64,000 bases of DNA from Nocardioides halotolerans DSM 19273 (lineage in GTDB: Bacteria > Actinomycetota > Actinomycetes > Propionibacteriales > Nocardioidaceae): contig NZ_KE383923.1 in NCBI RefSeq assembly GCF_000422805.1, forward strand, positions 1-64,000, read 5' to 3'. Shown here piece after piece: positions 52,200 to 62,286 of this stretch. Under the pieces are notes generated by a model. It was not told where the DNA came from, did no database searches, and saw only the letters and a list, made by a program, of their open reading frames with translations. A program made the translations under genes and the position numbers. Each line of letters begins with the position of its first letter. The stretch's first letter is position 1.

Positions 52200-52630
52200 G
52201 GCAGGTCGTCTGGCACGCCGGCGAAGACCTCGCCGTAGTGATCGGGGTCCTTGCGCAGCAGCGCGGAGCGGTGCGCGAGGTGGAACGCCTCGTCGCCCAG
52301 CCACGGCGGCAGCGTGCCCGCGGTGGCGAGCGCCGACTGGTCGCGGATCTCCGTGATGCCCTGCTCGGCCAGCTCGAAGCGCACCGTCGCCTCGACCGTG
52401 TCGGCACGGCCCTCGGCCACCCAGACCTCGCAGGTCGTCAGCGTGTAGCGCCCGAGGGCCTCGAGGTGGCCGCGCCACATCTTGACCGCCGGGTGGTGCC
52501 GCCAGCCGTAGGTCGGGATCGTCAGGCCGCGGATGATCTGCAGTCCCTCGACCCGCTGCTTGCCGAGGCGCCGGGCGTCGAGGACCTCGGCCGAACGGCG
52601 GAAGTCGGCGTACGGGAGGAACGTCTGCAC
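52166..52630 (-). CDS. MSMEG_6728-like conserved protein
   Basis: The 154-residue protein matches the actinobacterial MSMEG_6728-type pattern: [60 protein letters not shown]. Such proteins are annotated as pyrimidine-dimer glycosylase-like by distant similarity. That is not demonstrated here. The conserved Arg/His-rich [10 protein letters not shown] suggests nucleic acid or phosphate binding. GTG start. The end lies within the 3' end of the ABC-F gene on the opposite strand. Confidence 0.8.
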   Translation of the reverse strand: MQTFLPYADFRRSAEVLDARRLGKQRVEGLQIIRGLTIPTYGWRHHPAVKMWRGHLEALGRYTLTTCEVWVAEGRADTVEATVRFELAEQGITEIRDQSALATAGTLPPWLGDEAFHLAHRSALLRKDPDHYGEVFAGVPDDLPYLWPAPLTPG

Positions 52631-52667
52631 CCGACCCCGGTGCCCGACCGCGTCCCGAGGCGAACGG

Positions 52668-53930
52668 TCAGGAGAAGAGCGATTGTCCGACGAACTCGCC
52701 GGCCTTCGTGCCGGGCGGGACGGCGAAGAGCGCGGAGCCGTTGACCTTGAGGTACTCCATCAGCGCGTCGTTGGCGGCCATCTTGGTCTGGATCGGGATG
52801 AAGTGGGTGTCGGGGTCGCGCACGAACGCGAGGAAGAACAGCCCGGCGTCGAGGCCGCCGAGGGAGTTGCTGCCGTCGACGAAGTTGTAGCCGCGCCGGA
52901 GCATGCGGGCCCCGCCGTTGAAGTCGGGGTGGACCAGGCGCACGTGCGAGTCGGGCGCGATGATCGGCAGGCCGCCGCTGCCGGGCATGTCGAAGTCGGG
53001 CTCGGCGTGCTCGGAGCCGCCCGAGAGCGGCGCGCCGGTGTCCTTGCTCCGCCCGATGAACGCCTCCTGGTCGCCGAGCGGCTGCCGGTCCCAGACCTCG
53101 ATGGTCATGTTGATCCGGCGGGCCACGAGGTAGGAGCCGCCCGCGAGCCACGAGGCCTTCGTGTCGTCGTCGGCACCGACCCAGACGTGCGCGTCGACGT
53201 CGGAGGTCTCCTCGGCCTTGATGTTCATCGTGCCGTCCTTGAACCCGAACAGGTTCCGCGGCGTCGACTGGTCGACCGACGTGGTCGAGGTGCGGCCGAA
53301 GCCGAGCTGCGACCACCGGACAGAGACGGTGCCGAAGCCGATGCGCGCGAGGTTGCGGATCGCGTGCACCGCCACCTGCGGGTCGTCGGCACAGGCCTGC
53401 ACGCAGAGGTCGCCGTAGGACCGCATCGGGTCGAGGTTGTCGGCCGGGAAGTGCGGGAGGGTGCGGAGCGCCCGGGGCTGCCGGTCGGCCAGCCCGAACC
53501 GGTCGTGCCCGTCGTCGGTGCGGAAGAGCGTGGGGCCGAAGCCGAAGGTGATCGTCAGCCCGCTCGGCGACAGGCCGATCGCCTCGCCGGTGTCGTCGGG
53601 CGGCACGTTGGTGGCGCCCTCGACCGGGCCGACGGTGCCGGCCGGCTTGCCCTGGGTCATCCGCTCGGCCGCGTCGGTCCACTTCTTCAGCAGGTCGACG
53701 AGGGCGTCGCGGTCGTCGGTCGTGACGTCGAAGGCGGCGAAGTGCAGGCGGTCCTGGGCCGGGGTGGTGATGCCGGCTTGGTGGGCTCCGCGGAAGGCGT
53801 ACGTCGCGGGGCGGGCGGCGTGCTCCGCAGGCGCGCCCTCGCTCGCGCGGCCGACGACGAACGCGCCCGCGACCCCGGCGGCGGCAGCGCCACCGCCGAG
53901 GAGCGAGCGTCGGGAGACCTGGCGGGCCAT
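52668..53930 (-). CDS. efeB: Dye-decolorising peroxidase EfeB
   Basis: The 420-residue heme peroxidase starts with a Tat signal (MARQVSRRSLLGGG; RR at 7-8), so it is exported folded. The DyP signatures are GFKDGTMN (GXXDG), the proximal-heme region and the distal aspartate. EfeB completes the EfeUOB iron-uptake system, oxidising or extracting iron from heme. Its ATG overlaps the efeO stop by one base. An IdeR-like box lies upstream of the operon. Confidence 0.95.
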   Translation of the reverse strand: MARQVSRRSLLGGGAAAAGVAGAFVVGRASEGAPAEHAARPATYAFRGAHQAGITTPAQDRLHFAAFDVTTDDRDALVDLLKKWTDAAERMTQGKPAGTVGPVEGATNVPPDDTGEAIGLSPSGLTITFGFGPTLFRTDDGHDRFGLADRQPRALRTLPHFPADNLDPMRSYGDLCVQACADDPQVAVHAIRNLARIGFGTVSVRWSQLGFGRTSTTSVDQSTPRNLFGFKDGTMNIKAEETSDVDAHVWVGADDDTKASWLAGGSYLVARRINMTIEVWDRQPLGDQEAFIGRSKDTGAPLSGGSEHAEPDFDMPGSGGLPIIAPDSHVRLVHPDFNGGARMLRRGYNFVDGSNSLGGLDAGLFFLAFVRDPDTHFIPIQTKMAANDALMEYLKVNGSALFAVPPGTKAGEFVGQSLFS

Positions 53931-55102
53931 CAGGACAGCACGGCCGCCGTCAGCTTGGAGAGCGGCTCGGACAGGGCGTTGACCGCGTCGGAGAGCTGCT
54001 TGACCTCGTCGGGGGTCAACTGGTCGTAGGTCTTGAAGCCGTCGCCGGCGCGCTGGGCGTCGAGCAGCGCCTGGAGGTCGGCGAACCGCGCGTCGAGCTC
54101 ACCGGCGAGCTGCGGGTCCTTCTGCTCGAGGATCGGCTTGACGCCCTCGTAGCCCACCCGGGCGCCGTCGACGTTGGCCTGGAAGTCCCAGAGGTCGGTG
54201 TGCGACCAGTACTCCTCCTCGCCGGTGACCTTGCCGAGGGCGACCTCCTCCAGCAGCCCGCGCGAGCCGTTGGCGATCTGGTCGACGGTGTAGGTCAGCT
54301 CGCCGACCCGCTCGTGCAAGGTCTGGGTGTTGGCGAGCAGGTCGTCGGCGTACGTCGCGCGCTCCTCGGTGGTGAGCGGCGTGTAGTCCTCGGCGCGCTG
54401 GGGCCAGAGGTCCTTCTCGAGGCGGTGCCAGCCGGTCCACTCCTGGCCGGGCTCGAGGTCGGCCTCGCGGAGGTCGAGCTTGGGGTCGAGGTCGCCGAAC
54501 GACTCGGCCACGGTCTCGATGCGCTCCCAGTGGGTGCGCGCGTCGGGGTAGAGCGTGCGTGCCGCGTCGTCGTCGCCGGCCTTGTAGAGGTCGACGAACT
54601 GCTCGGTCTTGGCGAGCAGCTGGTCGGACTGGTCCTGGACGTAGGCCGCGTAGTTGGAGACGGCCTGGTCGATGAGCTGCTGCTCGTCGGCGCTGGTCGT
54701 CGGCTCGTCGTCGGAGTCGGTGACCGTGAACCCGGCGCGGATGCCCTCGCCCTTCATGCCCGGCTTGCAGGCGGTGAAGTAGGAGCCGGCGGGCGCGTTG
54801 ACGGTCATCTCGCGGTTGAGGCCGGGCCCGATGTTCTCCACCTCGGACACGATGCGCAGCCCGTCGTCGCCGAGCAGGTAGAACTCGGTGACCTGCGACC
54901 CGGTGTTGGTCACGTCGAAGGTCAAGGTGCCGGCCGGCGCCTCGGCGGCCGAGACCTTGCACGCGTCGTCGCTCGACTCGACGCTGAGGGCCCGCGGGTT
55001 GCCGCCGTCGGCGGCTCCGTCGCTGCTGTCGGCGTTCTCGGTGCACGCGGCGAGGAACGGCACCGCGACCGCGAGCGCGGTCACGACAAGGGTCTTGCGC
55101 AT
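53930..55102 (-). CDS. efeO: Iron uptake lipoprotein EfeO (cupredoxin plus M75 domain)
   Basis: The 390-residue protein has a signal peptide ending FLAAC (Cys20). A cupredoxin-like domain (about 45-135: VSAAEAPAGTLTFDVTNTGS, NAPAGSYFTACKPGM) is followed by an imelysin-like M75 domain with the HxxE metal site in RTHWERIE and helical GWHRLEKDLW. EfeO captures ferrous or ferric iron for the permease EfeU. It lies 32 bp downstream of efeU and overlaps efeB by one base. Confidence 0.93.
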   Translation of the reverse strand: MRKTLVVTALAVAVPFLAACTENADSSDGAADGGNPRALSVESSDDACKVSAAEAPAGTLTFDVTNTGSQVTEFYLLGDDGLRIVSEVENIGPGLNREMTVNAPAGSYFTACKPGMKGEGIRAGFTVTDSDDEPTTSADEQQLIDQAVSNYAAYVQDQSDQLLAKTEQFVDLYKAGDDDAARTLYPDARTHWERIETVAESFGDLDPKLDLREADLEPGQEWTGWHRLEKDLWPQRAEDYTPLTTEERATYADDLLANTQTLHERVGELTYTVDQIANGSRGLLEEVALGKVTGEEEYWSHTDLWDFQANVDGARVGYEGVKPILEQKDPQLAGELDARFADLQALLDAQRAGDGFKTYDQLTPDEVKQLSDAVNALSEPLSKLTAAVLS

Positions 55103-55134
55103 GGGTGTCTGCTCTTTCTCGGGTGTGACGGGAG

Positions 55135-56028
55135 TCAGTGGGTGGCGGGGGTGCGGCGCGAGCCCGTGGGGGCCGCCGAGCCCGGCGCGCCGGCGGTCGT
55201 CGTACGACGCCGGACGCCGACCAGGAAGAGCACCATCACCGGGATCGCGTAGAGGAGCCACGCGGCCGCCTCGAGCTTGGTGGTGGCGGGGCTGAAGTTG
55301 AAGATGCCCTTGAGGAGCGAGCCGTACCAGCTGTTGATGTCGACGGTGTCGGACACGTCGAAGGCCAGGTTGCCGAGCCCTGGCAGGAAGCGCGCCTCCT
55401 GCAGGTCGTGGATGCCGTAGGCGAGCACGCCGGCGGCGACGAGGATCAGGAACGCGCCGGTCCAGGTGAAGAACCTGGTGAGGTTGATGCGCACGGCGCC
55501 CCGGTAGATCAGGTAGCCGAGCAGCACGGCGGTGGCGATGCCGAGCGCGGCACCGAGCAGCGGCTCCCACGTCGGGGTCACCGAGCCGACGGTCTCGCGG
55601 GTGCCGGCCTTGGTCGCCGCCCAGAGGAACAGCGCGGTCTCGAGGCCCTCGCGGCCGACCGCCAGCGCGGCCACCACGCCGAGCGACCAGCGGCTGCCCT
55701 CGGCGGCGACGTCGATCCGGCCGCGCAGCTCGCCGCCCAGGCTGCGGGCGGCGCGGGCCATCCAGAAGATCATCCAGGTCACGAACGCGACGGCCACGAT
55801 CGAGAGGCTGCCGCCGATGGCCTCCTGGGCCTTGAACGTGAGGCCGCGCGGGCCGAAGGTCAGCGCCGCGCCGAAGGCCAGGCTCACGGCCACGGCGAGC
55901 CCGACGCCCAGCCAGATGCGCGGGAGGAGGTGTCGCCGCTCGGACTTCACGAGGTAGGCGACGAGGATGCTGACGACGAGCGCAGCCTCGAGGCCCTCGC
56001 GGAGGCCGATCAGGTAGTTGGCGAGCAC
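55135..56028 (-). CDS. efeU: Ferrous iron permease EfeU
   Basis: The 297-residue FTR1-family permease has seven hydrophobic segments and two REGLE motifs (residues 10-14 and 126-130) that bind iron, as in yeast Ftr1p. The GTG start gives the usual short N terminus before the first REGLE. It is the first gene of efeUOB, and an IdeR/DtxR-type box lies 25 bp upstream. Iron-repressed expression is expected. Confidence 0.95.
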   Translation of the reverse strand: MLANYLIGLREGLEAALVVSILVAYLVKSERRHLLPRIWLGVGLAVAVSLAFGAALTFGPRGLTFKAQEAIGGSLSIVAVAFVTWMIFWMARAARSLGGELRGRIDVAAEGSRWSLGVVAALAVGREGLETALFLWAATKAGTRETVGSVTPTWEPLLGAALGIATAVLLGYLIYRGAVRINLTRFFTWTGAFLILVAAGVLAYGIHDLQEARFLPGLGNLAFDVSDTVDINSWYGSLLKGIFNFSPATTKLEAAAWLLYAIPVMVLFLVGVRRRTTTAGAPGSAAPTGSRRTPATH

Positions 56029-56052
56029 GGGGCTGACTGTACGCGCCTGAAC

Positions 56053-56071
56053 TTAGGCTTGGCTAACCTAG
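56053..56071 (-). promoter_or_regulatory. IdeR/DtxR-type iron box before efeU
   Basis: TTAGGCTTGGCTAACCTAG matches 16 of 19 positions of the IdeR/DtxR consensus TTAGGTTAGGCTAACCTAA. It lies 25-43 bp before the efeU start, overlapping the expected promoter. An overlapping dyad, TGAGG-TTCG-CCTCA (56073-56086), may be a second site. Fe2+-bound IdeR should repress efeUOB. Confidence 0.85.
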
Positions 56072-56094
56072 GTGAGGTTCGCCTCAGCTGGGGG

Positions 56095-56163
56095 CAGTTT
56101 CACCGGGTACCCGGTGAAACTGGCGCTGACCGGATGGAACTCCTTACCGCCAGCGCCAGTTTC
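56095..56163. repeat. 69-bp palindromic element, copy A
   Basis: It begins with a perfect 28-bp palindrome (arms CAGTTTCACCGGGT and complement, 56095-56122). This merges into a 48-nt hairpin (56116-56163) with arms GAAACTGGCGCT and AGCGCCAGTTTC and loop containing GGATGGAACTCC. Copy B at 62287-62355 is the same length. The element is intergenic, between the efe box and the end of the DsbA-like gene. Confidence 0.85.
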
Positions 56164-56187
56164 GTGGGGGCAGCCCGGGTCAGATCG

Positions 56188-56916
56188 TCAAATGGCGCAG
56201 CCGTCCGGCCCGCAGGCGTCGGCGCCCGGTCCCCCGACGAGCTCGACGACCGGGTGCGCGTCGGCCCAGGCGCGCTCAAGGAGCTGCTCGAAGACCTCGG
56301 TCGGCTGAGCGCCGCTGACGCCGTACTTCTGGTCGACGACGAAGAACGGGACCCCGGTGGCGCCGTAGGCGCGGGCCTGGTCGATGTCGGCGCGCACCGC
56401 GTCGGCGTACTCATCGCTCGTCAGCACCTCGTCGACGCGGGCCGGGTCGAGGCCGGCGCCGACGGCGACCGAGCGCAGCACGGCGTGGTCGCCGACGTTC
56501 TCGCCGCGGGAGAAGTACGCCGCGAGCAGGGCCTCCTTCAGCTCGGCCTGGCGGCCCTCGGCGGCCGCGAGGTGCAGCAGCCGGTGGGCGGTCACGGTGC
56601 GGGCGTGCGGCGCGTCGGCATGGTGGAACTCCAGCCCCACCGAGGCGGCGACCCCGTCGGCGCGCGCCATCAGCTCGCGGGCGCCAGCCACGTCGGTGCC
56701 GAACTTCCGCGCCAGCGACTCGACCGTCGTCTCGACCGGCACCTCGGGCGCCGACGGGTCGAGCTCGAAGGACCGGTAGACGACCTCGACGTCGTCGCGG
56801 TGCTCGAACGTCGACAGCGCCGCCTCCAGGTGCCGCTTGCCGATGTAGCACCACGGGCACACGACGTCGGACCAGATCTCGATCTGCACGACCGTCTCAA
56901 CCACCGACCCGCTCAC
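56188..56916 (-). CDS. DsbA/FrnE-family thiol oxidoreductase
   Basis: The 242-residue thioredoxin-fold protein begins IEIWSDVVCPWCYIGKRHLE, with redox cysteines Cys20 and Cys23 in CPWC and the long DsbA insertion. The GTGVPFFVVD-type cis-Pro loop is ATGVPFFVVDQ. It lacks a signal peptide, so it works in the cytoplasm, as FrnE does (disulfide isomerase and stress role in Deinococcus). A CGPDGC near the end may bind metal or form a second disulfide. GTG 56916 follows AGGGGGG. Confidence 0.9.
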   Translation of the reverse strand: MSGSVVETVVQIEIWSDVVCPWCYIGKRHLEAALSTFEHRDDVEVVYRSFELDPSAPEVPVETTVESLARKFGTDVAGARELMARADGVAASVGLEFHHADAPHARTVTAHRLLHLAAAEGRQAELKEALLAAYFSRGENVGDHAVLRSVAVGAGLDPARVDEVLTSDEYADAVRADIDQARAYGATGVPFFVVDQKYGVSGAQPTEVFEQLLERAWADAHPVVELVGGPGADACGPDGCAI

Positions 56917-57027
56917 CGTGTTCCCCCCTGCCGGGGTCACCCCTGAGGGTGGGTCAGGGTCCGGCAAGGGGTCGGTGGGGACCGCTCCCCGATGTGGGGA
57001 GGCCGGGGTGGGAGCGACGGTTGACCC

Positions 57028-57927
57028 ATGATCGACGTGACCGCACTCACCAGGACGTACGGCGGCCTCCGGGCCGTGGACGACGTCACCTTCTCCGCCC
57101 AGCCGGGCCGCGTGACCGGGTTCCTCGGTCCGAACGGCGCCGGGAAGTCGACCACCATGCGCGTGATGGTGGGTCTGACACCGGCGACCTCAGGGTCCGC
57201 CACCGTCCTCGGTCGGAAGTACGCCGACCTCCCCAACCCCGGCCGCGAGGTCGGCGTCCTCCTGGACGCGTCCGCCCAGCACGCCGGCCGCACCGGCCGC
57301 GAGACGCTCCGGGTCGCCGCGCGCACGATGGGCCTGCCGATGAGCCGGGTCGACGAGCTGCTCGACCTGGTCTCGCTGACCGGCACCGAGGCCGAGCGCC
57401 GGGTCAAGAACTACTCGCTCGGCATGCGCCAGCGGCTCGGCATCGCGACCGCGCTGATCGGCGACCCCGAGGTGCTCATCCTCGACGAGCCGGCCAACGG
57501 CCTCGACCCGGCCGGCATCCGCTGGATGCGCGACCTGCTCCGCGGCTTCGCCAACAAGGGCGGCACCGTGCTGCTCTCCTCGCACCTGCTCCACGAGATC
57601 GAGGTCATCGCCGACGACCTGGTGGTCATCGGCCAGGGCCGGATCGTGGCGCAGGGCACCAAGGCCGAGCTGCTCGCCTCCGCCGGCACCCTCGTGCGCT
57701 CGACCGCGATCGAGGAGCTGGCCCAGGCCCTGGAGCAGCGCGGCGTCACCGCCGTCGCCTCCGGCCGCGACGCCCTGCGCGCCGAGGCAGAGGCCGACCT
57801 GGTCGGCCAGGTCGCGCTCGCGGCCGGCGTACCCCTCACCGAGCTGCGCGCCGCCGACGGCGCCGGCCTCGAGGAGATGTTCCTCGAGCTCACCGCAGAC
57901 ACGTCCAGAGAAGGAGCAGCAGCATGA
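57028..57927 (+). CDS. ABC exporter ATP-binding protein
   Basis: The 299-residue ATPase of the multidrug/natamycin type has Walker A GPNGAGKST, Q-loop ASAQHAG region, signature YSLGMRQR, Walker B LILDEPANGLDP and H-loop SSHLLHE. A C-terminal extension (about 220-299) is as in DrrA-type exporters. Its stop overlaps the permease gene start as ATGA. Substrate unknown. It is divergent from the DsbA-like gene. Confidence 0.93.
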   Translation: MIDVTALTRTYGGLRAVDDVTFSAQPGRVTGFLGPNGAGKSTTMRVMVGLTPATSGSATVLGRKYADLPNPGREVGVLLDASAQHAGRTGRETLRVAARTMGLPMSRVDELLDLVSLTGTEAERRVKNYSLGMRQRLGIATALIGDPEVLILDEPANGLDPAGIRWMRDLLRGFANKGGTVLLSSHLLHEIEVIADDLVVIGQGRIVAQGTKAELLASAGTLVRSTAIEELAQALEQRGVTAVASGRDALRAEAEADLVGQVALAAGVPLTELRAADGAGLEEMFLELTADTSREGAAA

Positions 57928-58736
57928 CCGCCACCACGGTGGAAGACCTCGACCGCGCCCCGGCGCGGGCGGCCCGCACCGCACCCGCGCCGATCCCGTT
58001 CAGCCGCCTGATGACGGTCGAGCTGGTCAAGATGTTCAACACCCGCGCGGGCTTCTGGCTCATCATGTCGATGGCCGGCACGGCGCTCATCGCGACCGCC
58101 TCGGTGATCCTCTTCGCGCCTGACAGCGCGATGACCTACGACAACTTCGGCGCGGCGATCGGCGTACCGATGACGCTGCTGCTCCCGGTGATGGCGATCC
58201 TGTCGGTCACCAGCGAGTGGAGCCAGCGCAGCGGGCTCACGACGTTCACGCTGGTGCCGCACCGCGGCCGGGTGATCCGGGCCAAGATGGTCGTCGCGAT
58301 AGCCATCGGCGCGGTCTCCATCGGGGTCGCGCTCGCCATCGGCGCGCTCGGCAACATCGTCGGCTCGGCCATCGCCGGCGTCGACACCGTCTGGGACATC
58401 TCCGCCAACCAGATCACCATGCTGGTCCTCGCCAACGTGCTGAACCTGCTGATCGGCTTCATGCTCGGCGTGCTCATCCGCAACTCCCCCGGCGCGATCG
58501 TCGGGTTCGTCGTCTACTCGTTCGTGCTCCCGACCCTCTCGATGGTGCTCGGCAACTTCCAGCAGTGGTGGGAGGACCTGCGTCCGTGGCTCGACTTCAA
58601 CTGGGCGCAGGGCGAGCTGTACGACGGACAGCTCACCTCTACGCAGTGGGCGCAGCTCGGCACGGCCGGCCTGATCTGGCTCGTCGTCCCCCTGGCCGTC
58701 GGCCTGGTGATGGTGATGCGCTCGGAGGTCAAGTAG
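57924..58736 (+). CDS. ABC exporter permease
   Basis: The 270-residue protein has six hydrophobic segments (FWLIMSMAGTALIATASVIL, FGAAIGVPMTLLLPVMAILS, GAVSIGVALAIGALGNIVGS, ITMLVLANVLNLLIGFMLGV, AIVGFVVYSFVLPTLSMVLG, TAGLIWLVVPLAVGLVMVM) after an N-terminal cytoplasmic helix. It is paired with the ATPase upstream. The fold fits DUF/ABC-2-type permeases, perhaps for an antimicrobial or lipid. A strong terminator follows. Confidence 0.88.
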   Translation: MTATTVEDLDRAPARAARTAPAPIPFSRLMTVELVKMFNTRAGFWLIMSMAGTALIATASVILFAPDSAMTYDNFGAAIGVPMTLLLPVMAILSVTSEWSQRSGLTTFTLVPHRGRVIRAKMVVAIAIGAVSIGVALAIGALGNIVGSAIAGVDTVWDISANQITMLVLANVLNLLIGFMLGVLIRNSPGAIVGFVVYSFVLPTLSMVLGNFQQWWEDLRPWLDFNWAQGELYDGQLTSTQWAQLGTAGLIWLVVPLAVGLVMVMRSEVK

Positions 58737-58746
58737 CACCTGCCGC

Positions 58747-58779
58747 AGGACCCCCGGAGCCCGCCGATCCGGGGGTCCT
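58747..58779 (+). terminator. Terminator of the ABC exporter operon
   Basis: AGGACCCCCGGA (58747-58758) pairs perfectly with TCCGGGGGTCCT (58768-58779) over a 9-nt loop, 10 bp after the permease stop. Confidence 0.85.
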
Positions 58780-58879
58780 CGCACGTCCGTGCACCGGCAG
58801 GTGCGGCGTCGGTCACATCCGCGCCGGCTCCGCCCGTGGGCGGACGCGACGCTGTCGCTCACGTGGTTACGGTCGAGCG

Positions 58880-59575
58880 GTGCTGTCCCTCCCCCGCCTG
58901 ATCCTTCCCGTCGCGCTCGCCGCCACGTCGCTCGCGATCGCCGCTCCGGCCTCGGCCGACGTGACCGGGACGACGTCGACCCAGGACGTCGTGCTCCTCG
59001 ACCACTGCCAGCGGCACCCGATCTCCTACGACCTGGCGGTCAGCCCGGGCACGCTGCTGTGGCGGCTCGAGGTCCAGGTCGCCGACCCGCTCGGCCGGAC
59101 CTCCGAGGGGACGGTCATCAACTCGTCGACCAACCCGACCACCAGCGGCACGGTCGAGGTCACGTTCTGCGGCTCCGAGCCCGCCGGCACCTACACGGTC
59201 CGCGCCACGGGCTTCTACGAGCTGCTGCCCGTCGTGCAGCTGCCGTTCGCCCTCCCGGAGACGTCGTTCGAGGTGCGCCCCGCGGCCACCCGCACGACCC
59301 TGTCAACGACGTCGCTCGGTCACGGCCGCTACCTGCTCACCGCCAAGGTCCGCAAGGAGACCGAGCGCGGCTTCGGCCGCGCGAACGGCGTCCAGGTCCG
59401 GCTCGAGCGACTTGTCTCCGGCACCTGGAAGCGGGTCCGCGGGCTCGCGCTCACCGCCACCCACGGTCGCGCGGTCGCCCGCGTCGACGGCCGTCCGGGC
59501 CAGCGGCTGCGGGCCGTCGTAACGGCCCGCAACAACGTCGCCGGCTCGACGTCCGCGCCCGTCCGGCTCCGGTAG
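58880..59575 (+). CDS. Secreted protein, unknown (beta-sandwich)
   Basis: The 231-residue protein has a signal peptide ending APASA (about residue 26) and a presumed beta-sandwich of two halves. One has cysteines in LDHCQRHPIS and TFCGSEPAG. The other is an Ig-like/carbohydrate-binding-like half (RTTLSTTSLGHGRYLLTAKV, GQRLRAVVTARNNVAGSTSA). The GTG at 58880 has TACGGT 6 nt upstream and no ribosome-binding site, suggesting a leaderless mRNA. Function unknown. Confidence 0.7.
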   Translation: MLSLPRLILPVALAATSLAIAAPASADVTGTTSTQDVVLLDHCQRHPISYDLAVSPGTLLWRLEVQVADPLGRTSEGTVINSSTNPTTSGTVEVTFCGSEPAGTYTVRATGFYELLPVVQLPFALPETSFEVRPAATRTTLSTTSLGHGRYLLTAKVRKETERGFGRANGVQVRLERLVSGTWKRVRGLALTATHGRAVARVDGRPGQRLRAVVTARNNVAGSTSAPVRLR

Positions 59576-59756
59576 CGCGCCCGTCGCGCCCCGGTCACGC
59601 GTCAAGTCGCGCGACCACCCTTCTGGACCAGCGGCGGCCGATCGGCCCCAATCCCGCTGATCCGCCGCGCGCGCCGCCTCCCGCTCCTACCGTGACGACG
59701 GAGGGAGCCGCCGACGTCCGCGGCTCGGGGGAAGCAACCACACGGGGTCATTCGTC

Positions 59757-60869
59757 ATGCCGTACGCACGTCCGCGCGCTCTGCGCCTCGCGGTGCTCGT
59801 GCTCGGCGTGCTGCTCGTGGCCGGCGTCGAGGCGTGGCTGCCGGTGACGAGCCTGGCGCCCGGCACGGGGACCGCGGTCGCCGACAGCGGCAGCGCCTAC
59901 GACCGCACCCTTCGCGCGGGCGAGTGCGCCCTCCTGGGGCGTGACCACGCGCCCGCACTCGGGTGTGCGCGCGAGCGGTGCGTGCGGGGCGCGGTGCCGT
60001 GGCGGAAGGTGGCCGGCGCGGAGGCGTGCGCCCTCGCGGGGCAGCCGCGTGGCTACGGGTACGCCGCGACCGTGCCCGTCCGCCAGTGCCGCGCCCTGCA
60101 CCGCCGATGGATCGCCGCCGTCAACTACTGCGCGTCCGAGCCGGACCGCTCGCTCTCGGCCGTGCGCGACGCGCCGCAGTGCACGCGGCCGGCGACGGTC
60201 TACGTCGTGCTGTCGGAGACCGAGGGGCGCTACGACGAGTGCCTGACGCGGGCGCGGGCCGAGGCACTGACCCAGCGGGCCGCCGCGCGCGGCACGACGC
60301 TCGCCCACGAGGTCGCCGTGGCTCAGCGAGAGGCGGCTCGAGCCGATCGGACCGCGGGCGGCACGCTCGTGGTCGGGGACTCACTGACCTGGCGCGGCAG
60401 CGACGAGCTGGCCCGTCTCCGCCCCCGGCTGACCGTCGACGGCGAGCCGGCCCGGCGCCCCACCGAGCTCGCTCACCGGCTCGCGGCGTTCCGCGCGCAG
60501 CACGGCGAGCCCGACGGCCTGGTCGTCGAGCTGGGCACCAACCCCGCGCAGGGCTACCGCCGCCGCGACCTCGCCGCGGCACTGCGCGGACTGCCCGCCC
60601 GCACCCCGCTCCTGCTCGTGGCGCCGTACGTCGAGACGTCCAGCGACCCGGTCGTCGTCTCGGCGTGGTCGCAGCACGTGGGTGGGTGGATGCGCTCGCT
60701 CGCGGCCGCCCGTCGGCACATTTGCGTGGCGGACTGGCCGGCGTACGTCCGCGCGCACCCGGGCCTGCTCCAGGACGGCATCCACGTCCGGAACGTCGCC
60801 GAGGCCGAGTGGGCGCGCTGGGTGCTCCGCGAGTGGGACCGCTGCCCGGCCCGGCTCGCGTCGAGCTGA
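59757..60869 (+). CDS. Secreted SGNH-hydrolase-like protein with Cys-rich N terminus
   Basis: The 370-residue protein has an N-terminal membrane or signal segment (LRLAVLVLGVLLVAGVEAWL) and a Cys-rich region (Cys57, 70, 75, 91, 111, 125, 142, 162; about residues 45-165). An SGNH-like domain then has Ser209 in VVGDSLTW, LGTNP and DGIHV with its Asp/His. It may act on wall or extracellular esters. Eight cysteines could make four disulfides, unusual in a bacterial secreted hydrolase. The ATG at 59757 has only a weak ribosome-binding site. Confidence 0.78.
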   Translation: MPYARPRALRLAVLVLGVLLVAGVEAWLPVTSLAPGTGTAVADSGSAYDRTLRAGECALLGRDHAPALGCARERCVRGAVPWRKVAGAEACALAGQPRGYGYAATVPVRQCRALHRRWIAAVNYCASEPDRSLSAVRDAPQCTRPATVYVVLSETEGRYDECLTRARAEALTQRAAARGTTLAHEVAVAQREAARADRTAGGTLVVGDSLTWRGSDELARLRPRLTVDGEPARRPTELAHRLAAFRAQHGEPDGLVVELGTNPAQGYRRRDLAAALRGLPARTPLLLVAPYVETSSDPVVVSAWSQHVGGWMRSLAAARRHICVADWPAYVRAHPGLLQDGIHVRNVAEAEWARWVLREWDRCPARLASS

Positions 60870-60929
60870 GGAAAGCGGCTGCCCGCACGGTTGCGAACAG
60901 CCAGCTTCCACATCCCGACGGGGAGCCCG

Positions 60930-61205
60930 TCAGCCCTCGGCCTCCGGCTCGGGTGCGCGCACCCGCCGGCCGGCCGGTGCGGCGTTGGCCTCCTCGCCGA
61001 GCGAGAGCTGCCACGAGGCCTGGTCCCAGACGCGCACCCACGTCACCGGGGCCGAGCCCGACCCCGGTGACGCGGACTCGAGGACCAGGATCCCGTCGCG
61101 CAGCGAGGCGTACTCCACCCACGGCAGCTCGATCCGGCGGCCGCCGACGACGACGACGAAGACGGCACCCTCGGCGCCGCTGAAGCCCGCCTCCAGGATC
61201 TCCAT
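60930..61205 (-). CDS. Small hypothetical protein following ilvC
   Basis: The 91-residue protein (GAVFVVVVGGRRIELPWVEY in its first third) has no recognised domain. It is probably a small beta-barrel followed by a charged tail (RRVRAPEPEAEG). Its ATG is one base after the ilvC stop, so it is translationally coupled and belongs to the ilvBNC operon. Third-position GC is very high, supporting a true gene. Function is unknown. Confidence 0.65.
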   Translation of the reverse strand: MEILEAGFSGAEGAVFVVVVGGRRIELPWVEYASLRDGILVLESASPGSGSAPVTWVRVWDQASWQLSLGEEANAAPAGRRVRAPEPEAEG

Positions 61206-61206
61206 G

Positions 61207-62268
<1,062 letters not shown>

Positions 62269-62286
62269 TCAACGGACTGGTGGTAC

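Noticed and set aside
52166-52630. Calling this a pyrimidine dimer DNA glycosylase
   Set aside because: The name comes from distant similarity to a conserved actinobacterial family; no catalytic motif could be identified.
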